A DNA stretch of 64,000 nucleotides from positions 248,001 through 312,000 of the forward strand of contig NZ_JNZO01000006.1 in NCBI RefSeq assembly GCF_000717595.1, in the 5' to 3' direction. The notes under the pieces are model-generated. The model was given only the letters and a program-made list of their open reading frames with translations, had not been told where the DNA came from and did no database searches. The number at the start of each line of letters is the position of its first letter. Within the stretch, counting starts at the first letter, position 1. The position numbers were made by a program, and so were the translations under genes. The DNA comes from Streptomyces flavochromogenes. GTDB taxonomy: Bacteria > Actinomycetota > Actinomycetes > Streptomycetales > Streptomycetaceae. Positions 49,210 through 57,946 of this stretch are shown here, piece after piece.

Positions 49210-49257
49210 CGGGGGCACCCGTCGACAGGTGCGGGACACGACACAGGAGGACACCAC

Positions 49258-50445
49258 ATGACCCAGGGCGAACGCCGGATCCCGGCCCGGCGCACGGTTC
49301 TCGGAGCGGCGGGCGCCACCGTCCTCGGCGCCTCCACGGCCCTCGCCGGCAGCGGTGTGGCACAGGCGGCGCCGACCGCAGGGGCGCCGTCCGCCGCGGC
49401 GGGCCGCAGCCACGGCCGCGGCTACCGCTCCCTCCCCGTTCCCACCGTCATCGCCCACCGGGGCGCCAGCGGCTACCGCCCCGAGCACACCCTCGGCTCC
49501 TACCGGCACGCCCTGAACCTCGGCGCCCATGTCATCGAGCAGGACCTCGTCCCCACCAAGGACGGGCACCTGGTCTGCCGTCACGAGAACGACATCACCG
49601 GCACCACCGACGTCGCCGACCATCCCGAGTTCGCGTCCCGGAAGACCACCAGGAGCGTCGACGGCGTCTCCCTCACCGGCTGGTTCACCGAGGACTTCAC
49701 GCTCGCCGAGCTCAGGACCCTCCGCGCCAAGGAGCGCATTCCGGCCGTCCGCCAGGAGAACACCCTCTACGACGGCCGCTGGACGGTCCCCACCTTCGAG
49801 GAGGTGCTGCGCTGGGCCGAGGAGGAGGGCCGCCGCCGGGGCCGCGAGATCTGGCTCCACGTCGAGACCAAGCACCCCACCTACTTCCGCTCCCTCGGCC
49901 TCGGCCTGGAGGAGCGCCTCGCCAGGCTGCTCCGCCGGTACGGCCGCCACCGCGCCGACTCCCCGGTCTTCCTGCAGTCCTTCGAGCCGACCAGCATCCA
50001 GCGGCTCGCGAAGCTGGTCGACTCGCCCGGCGTGGTCCTGCTCTCCGGCGCGGCCAGCCGCCCCTGGGACTTCGTCCAGGCCGGGGACCCGAGGACGGTC
50101 GCCGACCTGGTCACGCCCAAGGGCCTGCGCTGGATCGCCTCGTACGCCAAGGGCATCGGCCCCACCCTCGACCTGGTGATACCGAAGGACGCGAGCGGCC
50201 GCCTCGGCGACCCGACCACCCTGGTCCGCGACGCGCACGCGCAGGGCCTGATCCTCCACCCGTACACCCACCGCAACGAGAACTCCTTCCTGCCCGCGGA
50301 CTTCCGCAGGGGCACGGACCCGACGGCGTACGGCGACTCCTTCGGGGCCCTGAGGCGCTATCTGGAGACGGGGATCGACGGCATCTTCTCCGACAACCCG
50401 GACACCGCACTGCTGGGCGCGGCGGACTTCGCCGCCCGCGACTGA
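49258..50445 (+). CDS. glpQ1: Tat-exported glycerophosphodiester phosphodiesterase
   Basis: A 395-residue secreted phosphodiesterase that releases glycerol-3-phosphate from glycerophosphodiesters. The signal carries a twin-arginine (PARRTVLGAAGATVLG) and ends near AQAAPT; the GDPD TIM barrel begins VIAHRGASGYRPEHT, with EQDLVPTKDGHLVCRHE for metal and catalysis and the C-terminal GIDGIFSDNPD. Behind PHO-box repeats, it is expected to be induced by phosphate limitation through PhoP, as known for glpQ1 of S. coelicolor. AGGAGGACACC precedes the ATG. Confidence 0.92.
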   Translation: MTQGERRIPARRTVLGAAGATVLGASTALAGSGVAQAAPTAGAPSAAAGRSHGRGYRSLPVPTVIAHRGASGYRPEHTLGSYRHALNLGAHVIEQDLVPTKDGHLVCRHENDITGTTDVADHPEFASRKTTRSVDGVSLTGWFTEDFTLAELRTLRAKERIPAVRQENTLYDGRWTVPTFEEVLRWAEEEGRRRGREIWLHVETKHPTYFRSLGLGLEERLARLLRRYGRHRADSPVFLQSFEPTSIQRLAKLVDSPGVVLLSGAASRPWDFVQAGDPRTVADLVTPKGLRWIASYAKGIGPTLDLVIPKDASGRLGDPTTLVRDAHAQGLILHPYTHRNENSFLPADFRRGTDPTAYGDSFGALRRYLETGIDGIFSDNPDTALLGAADFAARD

Positions 50446-50560
50446 TCGCCGCGTACCCGAAGAGCGTGCGGGTCCGCCGATCGGGCCCGCACGCCCTCCT
50501 CCCGGGTGGTTTGACGTCCGAACCGCAACCACGCCCGCGTGCCCCGGCATGGTGCGGTGC

Positions 50561-51181
50561 ATGACCACCCCCGTGACCAACCCCGAGTCCGTCCAGGACA
50601 CCACGCGCGAGTCCGCGCCGGGCATGACGCCCGAGTTCGCCCCGGACGCCACCCCCGGGCTCCTCGCCGCCCTCGCCCCGCTGCTCGCCGCCGAGTCCGA
50701 CGCGGAGGCGCCGGCCGCCGGTGTCGAGCCGAGCGACCTGGAACAGGCCGTCTGGCTCCGCCTCCTGGAGCAGCTCCGCGACACGGGTACCGCCCCCGAA
50801 CACCCCGCCGAGTGGCTGCGCCGCGCCGTCCGTGCGGAGGCCCGCCGGGCCCGTAGGACGAGCGACCGTGAACGCCCCTACCGCGACGAACCCGGCCACG
50901 ACCCGGGCACCCCGGAGCCCCCCGGCTCCCCGGAGCACGCGTTGATGGCCGCCGAGGGCCGCCGCACCCTGCGCGCCGCCGTCACCAGGACGCCCGGCCG
51001 CTGCCCCCGGGTGCTGACCGCGATGCTCGATCCCGAGGACCCCACGTACCGGGAAATCGCAGGAGAGTTGGGTATCTCACAGGGCAGTCTGGGGCCGATG
51101 CGTTCCCGTTGCCTGGGATGCCTGCGCAGAATGCTGGCTGCAGAGGTTCCCGCCCCCGGCCGACGGGGAAGGGTGCGGTAA
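50561..51181 (+). CDS. Sigma-70-like (ECF-type) protein with reduced region 2
   Basis: A 206-residue protein with a disordered acidic N-terminus (1-60), a short sigma region 2-like helix pair (EPSDLEQAVWLRLLEQL, HPAEWLRRAVRAEARRAR) and a clear sigma region 4 helix-turn-helix (DPTYREIAGELGISQGSLGPMRSRCLGCLRRML). ATG 50561 begins MTTPVTNPE; GTG 50549 is an alternative. Neither an anti-sigma gene nor target promoter is evident. Confidence 0.78.
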   Translation: MTTPVTNPESVQDTTRESAPGMTPEFAPDATPGLLAALAPLLAAESDAEAPAAGVEPSDLEQAVWLRLLEQLRDTGTAPEHPAEWLRRAVRAEARRARRTSDRERPYRDEPGHDPGTPEPPGSPEHALMAAEGRRTLRAAVTRTPGRCPRVLTAMLDPEDPTYREIAGELGISQGSLGPMRSRCLGCLRRMLAAEVPAPGRRGRVR

Positions 51182-51217
51182 ACCGATGATCCACAGATGA
51201 GCGGGAGGCGTGCACAC

Positions 51218-51712
51218 ATGGGCCTGAGTGTGACCATCTCAGCGGCGGACGCGGCGGACGCGGAGCACATCCTGAAGCTGCAGTACCTCTGCTACCAGAG
51301 CGAGGCGGAGCTCTACGGGGACTGGTCCATCGAACCGCTCACCCAGTCGCTCGACGACCTGCGCGCCGAACTGGCCGAGGGGTACGGGCTGGTGGCCCGG
51401 CTCGGTGACGAGGTCGTCGCCTCCGTGCGGGCCAGGCTCGACGAGGACGGCACGGTACGGATCGCCAAGCTGATCGTGCACCCGCGGATGCGGCGGCACG
51501 GCCTCGGCGGCCGCCTTCTCGACGGCATCGAGCGCCACTTCGCCGAGGCGGCGGTACAGCCGGCTCCGTCGCCCAAGCGCTTCCAGCTGTTCACCGGCCA
51601 CCGCAGCGAGGGCAATCTGCGCCTCTACCGCAGCAAGGGGTACGCGCAGGTCGCCACCCGCGAGCTCGGCCCGAGGCTCACCCTGGTGACCCTGGAGAAG
51701 GTCGCGGCCTGA
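51218..51712 (+). CDS. GNAT-family N-acetyltransferase
   Basis: A 164-residue acetyltransferase. The acetyl-CoA loop reads RRHGLGGRLLDG after VRIAKLIVHP; the C-terminal RLYRSKGYAQV carries the usual Tyr. GGGAGG lies 9 nt upstream of the ATG at 51218. The C-terminus is 1 bp away from the stop of the convergent membrane-protein gene. Substrate unknown. Confidence 0.87.
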   Translation: MGLSVTISAADAADAEHILKLQYLCYQSEAELYGDWSIEPLTQSLDDLRAELAEGYGLVARLGDEVVASVRARLDEDGTVRIAKLIVHPRMRRHGLGGRLLDGIERHFAEAAVQPAPSPKRFQLFTGHRSEGNLRLYRSKGYAQVATRELGPRLTLVTLEKVAA

Positions 51713-51713
51713 C

Positions 51714-52148
51714 TCAGGCGGCCGTCGCGGTACGCGACCGGCGCAGCCACCAGATGCCGCTCAGCGGCAGCAGGACCGGAATGAACAGATAGCCGTAGCC
51801 GTAGTCCGACCAGACCGTCGCGTCCGGGAAGGCCGACGGCTCGATCAGCGTCCAGGTCCCCACGATCAGTACGCCCGTGAGCTCGGCGGCGCAGCACACC
51901 AGCGCCGCCCTGCGGGCCGTCTCCCCGCCCCGCACCAGCGTGTAGGTGATGAAGGCGTAGACGACGGCGGCCACCGCCGACAGGGTGTACGCGAGCGGTG
52001 CCCGGTCGAACTCGGTCGCGATCTGGTAGATCGAGCGCGAGACCGCGCCGACCGACATCACGCCGTAGAGCCAGACCAGCAGGATGCCGGGGCCCGTGAC
52101 GAGACGGGCCTTCGTGCCCTGTGCGGCCTTCTCCTGCGTCTCGGTCAT
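51714..52148 (-). CDS. Four-helix membrane protein of unknown function
   Basis: A 144-residue protein with four predicted transmembrane helices (about 20-40, 52-72, 80-100 and 112-132) and a DYGYGYLFIPVL segment near the last helix. It follows another small membrane protein by 2 bp and the two are probably one transcript. The family resembles streptomycete conserved hypothetical membrane proteins; no functional clue was found. Confidence 0.8.
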   Translation of the reverse strand: MTETQEKAAQGTKARLVTGPGILLVWLYGVMSVGAVSRSIYQIATEFDRAPLAYTLSAVAAVVYAFITYTLVRGGETARRAALVCCAAELTGVLIVGTWTLIEPSAFPDATVWSDYGYGYLFIPVLLPLSGIWWLRRSRTATAA

Positions 52149-52150
52149 GG

Positions 52151-52513
52151 TCAGCCCACCGTCCAGATGTCGTAGAGACGCACTTCGAGCACGGCCAGGA
52201 CGACCGCGCCGGCGGCCACCGTGGCCGAACCCCACCGGCTGCGCTCGGCGAGCGACATGAAGCCGGCGATGGGCACCGCGCACAGCGCCCCGAGCAGATA
52301 GGCGACGAAGATCGTCGCACCCTCCTCGGCCTTCTCGCCGCGGGTCAGCTGCACGATCCCGACGATCAGCTGGACCAGGACGAGGAAGGTCACCACGGCC
52401 ATGCCGATGAAGTGCCAGTCCTTGGTCGACTGGTCGCGGAAGGCGGCGTAGCCGCACCAGGCGGCGAGGGCGAGCGCGGCCACGGAGACCGCGACCGTCA
52501 GGGCGTCAAGCAT
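52151..52513 (-). CDS. Small membrane protein of unknown function
   Basis: A 120-residue protein with four predicted helices (starting LDALTVAVSVAALALAAW) and a conserved-looking STKDWHFIGMAVVTFLVLVQLIVG stretch. On the minus strand TACCCT (complement of 52521-52526) ends 7 nt before the ATG, which has no ribosome binding site, so transcription is probably leaderless. It is cotranscribed with the next membrane protein gene. Confidence 0.8.
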   Translation of the reverse strand: MLDALTVAVSVAALALAAWCGYAAFRDQSTKDWHFIGMAVVTFLVLVQLIVGIVQLTRGEKAEEGATIFVAYLLGALCAVPIAGFMSLAERSRWGSATVAAGAVVLAVLEVRLYDIWTVG

Positions 52514-52526
52514 GCGCCCGAGGGTA

Positions 52527-52790
52527 TTACGGTGCGAATGGCCCGATGCGCTCGCCCCCCGTGCCGTCGCCGCGGGCGCGCGGGGACCGTGGTCTTGACC
52601 ACAGCCGGCCCGCCCGTGACGTCCCCGGCGGGCCCCTCGCGGGTTCCGGTGCAGGGCGCCCGTCCCCGCAGGCCACACGGGGAAAGCGGGCGGAATCAAG
52701 GCTTCCGAAGTGTCCGCATGGCGTCTCAATGACGTCCGCTATTCGGACAGCCTCCTTTCGTTCGCACCTGCGCATGCTTTACTTGCAGAC
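52527..52790 (+). promoter_or_regulatory. Region before the metNIQ leader peptide
   Basis: No gene is supported. An inverted repeat GTCCG-CTATT-CGGAC lies near 52734-52748, and TTTACT (52778-52783) ends 7 nt before the leader-peptide ATG, making a leaderless start plausible. No SAM riboswitch core was recognised by eye. Confidence 0.4.
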
Positions 52791-52877
52791 ATGACCACGA
52801 CGAGCAGCCGCACCCTTGCGACCGAGGCGATCCCCACGCCCGGTGCTCGTTGTATGTGTCGAATGTGCGCCTTCTGA
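52791..52877 (+). CDS. Cys/Met-rich leader peptide upstream of metNIQ
   Basis: ATG at 52791 opens a 28-residue peptide that starts MTTTSSRTLATEAIPTPGAR and ends CMCRMCAF, with a TGA at 52875-52877. Three cysteines and two non-initiator methionines fall within the last eight codons, two of the Cys codons being the less common TGT. It lacks a ribosome binding site, has a -10-like hexamer close by, and precedes a methionine uptake operon. Cys-rich leaderless peptides act as cysteine-responsive attenuators in mycobacteria; here the mixed Cys/Met run suggests a sulfur amino acid signal. Confidence 0.7.
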   Translation: MTTTSSRTLATEAIPTPGARCMCRMCAF

Positions 52878-53086
52878 GGGCCCCCGCCTGAGTTTCGCGC
52901 CCCGAAGCGAGACCGACGGCCGTGCCGTTCCTCCCGCCTTCCGGCGGTGGACCGCGCCCGCCCCGCGCACCGCCGAGACTCCCGGCCACCCGCCGGACCG
53001 GCCTCCGTGCGCCTGACTGTCCGAAGACGAATGCCCCGTGCACGACGGACCCCGCGTCGCGCACTCGACAGTGACGGAAACCCCCT
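52878..53086 (+). promoter_or_regulatory. Leader between the Cys/Met peptide and metN
   Basis: A 209-nt spacer with short stems such as CCGCC-TTCC-GGCGG (52934-52947) and CGC-rich pairs, but no U-run. Attenuation, if present, would more likely be Rho-dependent or act on translation of metN. No ORF continues through it convincingly. Confidence 0.45.
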
Positions 53087-54154
53087 GTGATCACCACTTC
53101 GGGCCTGACCAAGGTCTACGAGTCGCGCGGCCGACAGGTCACCGCTCTGGACGGTGTCGACCTCCACGTCCGCGAGGGCGAGGTATTCGGCGTGATCGGC
53201 CAGAGCGGCGCCGGCAAGTCCTCGCTCATCCGCTGCGTCAACCTCCTGGAGCGCCCCACCTCCGGCACCGTGACCGTCGACGGCGTGGACCTCACCGCCC
53301 TCGCCGGCAAGGGCCGCCGGGCGGGCAAGGACCTGCGCCGGGCGCGCAGCAGCATCGGCATGGTCTTCCAGCACTTCAACCTGCTGTCCTCCCGCACGGT
53401 GAAGGACAACATCGAGCTTCCCCTGGAGATCCTCGGCGTCTCAGGAGCCGAGCGCTCCCGCCGCGCCCTCGAACTCCTCGACCTGGTCGGCCTCGCCGAC
53501 AAGGCCAAGTCCTACCCGGGTCAGCTCTCCGGCGGCCAGAAGCAGCGCGTCGGCATCGCCCGCGCCCTGGCGGGCGAGCCCAAGGTCCTGCTCTCCGACG
53601 AGGCCACCAGCGCCCTCGACCCGGAGACCACCCGCTCCATCCTCCAGCTGCTGCGCGACCTCAACCAGCAGCTCGGCCTCACCGTCCTGCTCATCACGCA
53701 CGAGATGGACGTCGTCAAGACGATCTGCGACTCGGCCGCGCTGATGCAGAAGGGGCGGATCGTCGAGTCCGGCACCGTGAGCGAGCTGCTCGCCACCCCC
53801 GGCTCCCAGCTGGCGGCCGAGCTCTTCCCGGTCAGCGGCGCCCACACCGGCCCCGACCGCACGGTCGTCGACGTCACCTTCCACGGCGACGCCGCGACCC
53901 AGCCGGTGATCTCGCAGCTCTCCCGGACGTACAACATCGACATCTCGATCCTCGGGGCGGCGATGGACACCGTCGGCGGCCGGCAGATCGGCCGGATGCG
54001 GATCGAACTGCCCGGACGGTACGAGGACAACGTCGTCCCGGTCGGCTTCCTGCGCGAGCAGGGCCTCCAGGTCGAGGTCGTCGAGGAGACGCTCACCGAA
54101 GAAACGGTTGTCCAGGACGCGGCGACCCTGCTCGTGAAGGAAGGTGCCAAGTGA
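53087..54154 (+). CDS. metN: Methionine ABC transporter ATP-binding protein
   Basis: A 355-residue ATPase of the methionine uptake family. Walker A GQSGAGKSS, signature LSGGQKQRVGIARAL and Walker B VLLSDEATSALD form the nucleotide-binding domain (1-240); the C-terminal NIL domain (about 265-345) binds methionine and inhibits transport when the cell is replete. GTG start at 53087. Its TGA overlaps metI by GTGA. It heads metNIQ behind the Cys/Met leader. Confidence 0.95.
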   Translation: MITTSGLTKVYESRGRQVTALDGVDLHVREGEVFGVIGQSGAGKSSLIRCVNLLERPTSGTVTVDGVDLTALAGKGRRAGKDLRRARSSIGMVFQHFNLLSSRTVKDNIELPLEILGVSGAERSRRALELLDLVGLADKAKSYPGQLSGGQKQRVGIARALAGEPKVLLSDEATSALDPETTRSILQLLRDLNQQLGLTVLLITHEMDVVKTICDSAALMQKGRIVESGTVSELLATPGSQLAAELFPVSGAHTGPDRTVVDVTFHGDAATQPVISQLSRTYNIDISILGAAMDTVGGRQIGRMRIELPGRYEDNVVPVGFLREQGLQVEVVEETLTEETVVQDAATLLVKEGAK

Positions 54155-54819
54155 CCTGGTCCGAGATGCAGCCACTGCTGGAGCAGGGCACCGTCGACAC
54201 CCTCTACATGGTCCTGTGGGCCACCGTCGTCACCGTGCTCGGCGGCCTGCCGCTCGGCATCCTCCTCGTCCTGACGGACAAGGGCGGACTGCTGCAGAAC
54301 CTGCCGGTCAACAAGGTCGTCGGTGCGATCGTGAACATCGGGCGTTCGCTGCCGTTCATCATCCTGCTGATCGCCCTCATCCCCTTCACCACCCTCGTCG
54401 TCGGCACCTTCATCGGCCCCACCGCCATGATCGTGCCGCTCGCCATCGGCGCCATCCCCTTCTTCGCGCGCCTCGTCGAGACCTCCGTCCGCGAGGTCGA
54501 CCACGGGCTCGTCGAGGCCGTCCAGGCCATGGGCGGCGGCATCCCCACCATCGTCCGCAAGGTGCTGCTCCCGCAGGCCCTGCCCTCGCTGATCTCGGGC
54601 GTCACCACCACGGTCATCGTCCTCATCGGCTACTCGGCGATGGCCGGCGCGGTCGGCGGCGAAGGCCTCGGCTCCAAGGCCGTGACCTACGGATACCAGC
54701 GCTTCGACACCACGTTCATGCTCGTCACCGTCGTCGTCCTGGTCCTGATCGTGACCGTCGTCCAGCTCATCGGCGACGGAGTCGTACGACTCCTCGCCCG
54801 CCGGGGCCGTACCGCGTAA
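54151..54819 (+). CDS. metI: Methionine ABC transporter permease
   Basis: A 222-residue permease with five predicted transmembrane helices and the EAA loop (EAVQAMGGGIPTIVRKVLLPQALPSLISG) that contacts MetN. GTG start overlaps the metN stop. Full length for MetI. It is followed by a 93-bp gap before metQ. Confidence 0.95.
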   Translation: MTWSEMQPLLEQGTVDTLYMVLWATVVTVLGGLPLGILLVLTDKGGLLQNLPVNKVVGAIVNIGRSLPFIILLIALIPFTTLVVGTFIGPTAMIVPLAIGAIPFFARLVETSVREVDHGLVEAVQAMGGGIPTIVRKVLLPQALPSLISGVTTTVIVLIGYSAMAGAVGGEGLGSKAVTYGYQRFDTTFMLVTVVVLVLIVTVVQLIGDGVVRLLARRGRTA

Positions 54820-54912
54820 CGGCCTCCCGGCCCCCCAGACTTCGTCCTTTCGAAGAACAGCCCGGACTTGTTGTCCAGGCGACCACCGCACCACCGGAAA
54901 GAGGCACTCTTC

Positions 54913-55770
54913 GTGCGTAAGAACATCAAGCTCGCCGCCGGTATCGCCGCCACCGCCGCCCTCGCCCTCGGCCTCACCGCCTGCGGCACCTCCTCGGACC
55001 CCGGGTCCAAGGACTCGGCCGGCTCCGGCGATGCCACCAAGGCGCTCGTCGTCGCCGCGTCCCCGACGCCGCACGCCGACATCCTCAACTACGTCAAGGA
55101 CAACCTGGCCGAGAAGGCCGGCCTGAAGCTGGAGGTCCGGGAGTTCACGGACTACGTCCTGCCGAACACCGCCACCGAGAGCGGCCAGGTCGACGCCAAC
55201 TACTTCCAGCACAAGCCGTACCTCGACGACTTCAACAAGAAGAACAACACCCACGTCGTCCCGGTGGTCAACGTCCACCTGGAGCCGCTGGGCCTCTACT
55301 CCAAGAACCTCACGTCGGTGAAGGACATCAAGGCGGGCCAGACCATCGCCGTCCCCAACGACACCACCAACGGCGGCCGCGCGCTCCAGCTGCTCGCCGA
55401 GAACGGCCTGATCACCATCAAGCCGGGTGTCGGCACCAACGCCAAGCTCTCCGACATCACCGACAAGAAGGGCCTGGAGTTCAAGGAGCTGGAGGCCGCC
55501 ACCGTGCCCCGCGCCCTGAACGACGTGGACGCCGCCGTCATCAACGGCAACTACGCCATCGAGGCCAAGCTCTCCCCGGTGAAGGACGCCCTCGTCCTGG
55601 AGAAGGCGGACGGCAACCCGTACGCCAACTTCCTCGCCGTCAAGGAGGGCAACGAGAAGGACGCCCGCGTGCAGAAGCTCGCCAAGCTCCTCAACTCGCC
55701 CGAGGTGAAGAAGTACATCGAGGACACCTACAAGGGCTCGGTCATCCCGGCCTTCGGCGCCGCCCAGTAG
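54913..55770 (+). CDS. metQ: Methionine-binding lipoprotein
   Basis: A 285-residue NlpA/MetQ substrate-binding lipoprotein. The signal peptide ends in the lipobox LTAC, with Cys near residue 23, followed by a Ser/Asp/Gly linker and the binding domain (ASPTPHADILNYVKDNLAEK, YFQHKPYLDDFN, AVINGNYAIEA). It delivers methionine, possibly D-methionine or derivatives, to MetNI. The GTG start at 54913 follows AAAGAGG. Confidence 0.95.
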   Translation: MRKNIKLAAGIAATAALALGLTACGTSSDPGSKDSAGSGDATKALVVAASPTPHADILNYVKDNLAEKAGLKLEVREFTDYVLPNTATESGQVDANYFQHKPYLDDFNKKNNTHVVPVVNVHLEPLGLYSKNLTSVKDIKAGQTIAVPNDTTNGGRALQLLAENGLITIKPGVGTNAKLSDITDKKGLEFKELEAATVPRALNDVDAAVINGNYAIEAKLSPVKDALVLEKADGNPYANFLAVKEGNEKDARVQKLAKLLNSPEVKKYIEDTYKGSVIPAFGAAQ

Positions 55771-55824
55771 ACTCCGGCACCCGAGGGACCGTCAGACCGG
55801 TTCCCCCGTACAGTCCTTGAGCAG

Positions 55825-55860
55825 AAGGCCCCCCGCACCCCGTCCGGTGCGCGGGGCCTT
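55825..55860 (+). terminator. Terminator after metQ
   Basis: AAGGCCCCCCGCACC pairs with GGTGCGCGGGGCCTT across 55825-55860, with one bulged C and a short CCGTCC loop. Confidence 0.8.
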
Positions 55861-55966
55861 CGCCACACCCCCACCCGACACCGACCCGGCCATGCGCACC
55901 GGCGCCCCCATGCTGCATGCTGTGCGTTCACGGTCGATTCGGACGGTCCACGGCATGGAGCTGCGC

Positions 55967-56602
55967 ATGACTACCACCTTTCCGGACATCTCCATCAACA
56001 CGGACCGGCTGGTGCTGCGCGCGCTTGAGGAGGCGGACGCCCCCGCCCTCGCCGAGATGATGAACGACGAACTCGTCGGCGCCTGGACCGCGGTGCCCCA
56101 ACCCTTCACCGAGGCGGCCGCCCGCCGCTGGATCACCGAGTACGCGCCCGCCGAACGCGCCGCGGGCCGGGGCATCGACCTCGCCGTCACCGAATTCCTC
56201 ACCCAGCGCCTGGTCGGCATCATCCAGCTGGGCAAGACCAACTGGAGAGTCCGCTCGACCGAACTCTCCTACATCGTCGCCCCCTGGGCCCGCGGGGAGG
56301 GATACGCCTCCGAAGCCGCCCTCGCCACCGCCCAGTGGCTCTTCGGCGACCAGAAGTTCGAGCGCCTCGAACTGCGCACCGCCGCCGACAACACCGCCTC
56401 CCAGCAGGTCGCCCAGAAGATCGGCTGCATCAGCGAAGGCGTCCTGCGCAACGCCTGCATAGCCCGCACCCGCACCGAGGACGGCAGCTGGACCGAGCTG
56501 CGCACCGACTTCATCGTCTGGGGCCTCCTCCCCGAGGACCTCGACGGCGTCGCCGACCAGATGGCCGAGGCCGGATACTCCTCGTACACCGACTGGAGCT
56601 GA
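55967..56602 (+). CDS. GNAT-family (RimJ/RimL-like) N-acetyltransferase
   Basis: A 211-residue acetyltransferase of the ribosomal-protein alanine acetyltransferase type (INTDRLVLRALEEADAPALAEM at the start, ELSYIVAPWARGEGYASEA for acetyl-CoA binding, NTASQQVAQKIGCISEGVLRN near the end). ATG 55967 is used because GGAG lies 6 nt upstream; an in-frame ATG at 55955 contains that GGAG and is less likely. Substrate unknown. Confidence 0.87.
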   Translation: MTTTFPDISINTDRLVLRALEEADAPALAEMMNDELVGAWTAVPQPFTEAAARRWITEYAPAERAAGRGIDLAVTEFLTQRLVGIIQLGKTNWRVRSTELSYIVAPWARGEGYASEAALATAQWLFGDQKFERLELRTAADNTASQQVAQKIGCISEGVLRNACIARTRTEDGSWTELRTDFIVWGLLPEDLDGVADQMAEAGYSSYTDWS

Positions 56603-56669
56603 ACCCCGCGGCCCCACCCGGGGTACGCTCGGCACGCCCCCGACCTGCGACAACACCAGGAGACGACGA

Positions 56670-57902
56670 ATGGCCGACCGCGTCACGGTGATCGGCTGGG
56701 ACGGCTCGCCCCTCACCGCGGCGGCCCGGTCCGCGCTCTCCGCCGCCACCCTGGTGGCGGGCGCCGCCCACCACCTGGCCCTGCCCGAGGTCCCGCCCGG
56801 CGCCGAACGCATCCGCCTCGGCAGCGTCGACCTCGCCGCCCGCCGCATCGCCGGCCACCGGGGCACCGCCGTCGTCCTCGCCGACGGCGACCCGGGCTTC
56901 TTCGGCGTCGTCCGCACCCTGCGTGCCCCCGAACACGGCCTCGAGGTCGAGGTCGTCCCCGCCGTGTCCTCCGTCGCCGCCGCGTTCGCCCGCGCGGGGA
57001 TGCCCTGGGAGGACGCCCGGATCGTGGTCGCCCAGCAGCGCACCCTGCGCCGCGCCGTCAACGTCTGCCGCGCCCACCCCAAGGTCGCCGTCCTCACCTC
57101 GCCCGGCGCCGGACCGGCCGAACTCGCCCTGCTCCTCGACGGCGTCCATCGCACCTTCGTCGTCTGCGAGGAGCTCGGCACCGACCGCGAGCAGGTCTCC
57201 GTCCTCACGTCCGACAAGGCAGCCGACCACAGCTGGCGCGACCCGAACGTCGTCCTCGTCATCGGCGGCACCGCGGGCGGGACCCCCGCAGCCCCCTGGC
57301 TGATGGGCCAGGACCCGGCGGCGCCCCCGGTCCGCGGCTGGGGCCTGCCCACGGAGGAGTACGACCCCGCCGCGCAGGGCGCCCGGACCCGCGCGGGCGA
57401 GGACCCGTCCCTGCGTGCAGCCCAGCTCGCCCGCCTCGGGCCCCGCACCGGCGACCTCGTCTGGGACATCGGCTGCGCGGGAGGCGCCTTCTCCGTCGAG
57501 GCCGCCCGCTTCGGCGCCGCCGTCATCGCCGTGGACCTCGACCCGACGGCCTGCGCCCGCACCGAGCAGGCCGCCCGCCGTCACGGCGTACCCCTGCAGA
57601 CCGTGCGAGGCCGGGCTCCGCACGTCCTGGAGAACCTGCCCGAACCCGATGTCGTCCGCGTCGCGGCCGGCGGGGTCGCCGTCGTCACCGCCTGCACCGA
57701 CCGACGGCCGGAACGCATCGTCGCCCACGCCTCCACCCGGGACGAGGCCGAGGCGATCGGCGCCGCCCTCGCCGACGGCGGCTACACCGTCGAGAGCCTG
57801 CTCCTCCAGACCGTCGGACTCGATCCGCACGACTGGTCGGAGCGCGAGCGTTCGGTCGTCTTCCTGCTCTCCGGCCGCAGGACCGACACCCCCCACGGCT
57901 AG
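56670..57902 (+). CDS. cobL: Precorrin-6B C5,15-methyltransferase (decarboxylating), CbiE-CbiT fusion
   Basis: A 410-residue two-domain enzyme of cobalamin synthesis. Residues 1-210 form the CbiE-type tetrapyrrole methylase (VTVIGWDGSP, LADGDPGFFGV, EVVPAVSSVAAAFARAG); residues 230-405 form the CbiT SAM-dependent domain (VWDIGCAGGAFSVEAARFGAAVIAVDLD). It methylates C5 and C15 and removes the acetate carboxyl. ATG 56670 with AGGAGACGACGA upstream. It is the first cob gene of this side, with the BluB-CobT fusion next. Confidence 0.92.
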   Translation: MADRVTVIGWDGSPLTAAARSALSAATLVAGAAHHLALPEVPPGAERIRLGSVDLAARRIAGHRGTAVVLADGDPGFFGVVRTLRAPEHGLEVEVVPAVSSVAAAFARAGMPWEDARIVVAQQRTLRRAVNVCRAHPKVAVLTSPGAGPAELALLLDGVHRTFVVCEELGTDREQVSVLTSDKAADHSWRDPNVVLVIGGTAGGTPAAPWLMGQDPAAPPVRGWGLPTEEYDPAAQGARTRAGEDPSLRAAQLARLGPRTGDLVWDIGCAGGAFSVEAARFGAAVIAVDLDPTACARTEQAARRHGVPLQTVRGRAPHVLENLPEPDVVRVAAGGVAVVTACTDRRPERIVAHASTRDEAEAIGAALADGGYTVESLLLQTVGLDPHDWSERERSVVFLLSGRRTDTPHG

Positions 57903-57946
57903 TCCCGGCACCCCCCACCCGTGACCGTGCCGCCCGCCGGGGCAGG

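Noticed and set aside
52600..53086. SAM riboswitch before metN
   Set aside because: No conserved SAM-I, SAM-II or SAM-IV core could be recognised by eye; the leader peptide explains the region better. A covariance search would decide.
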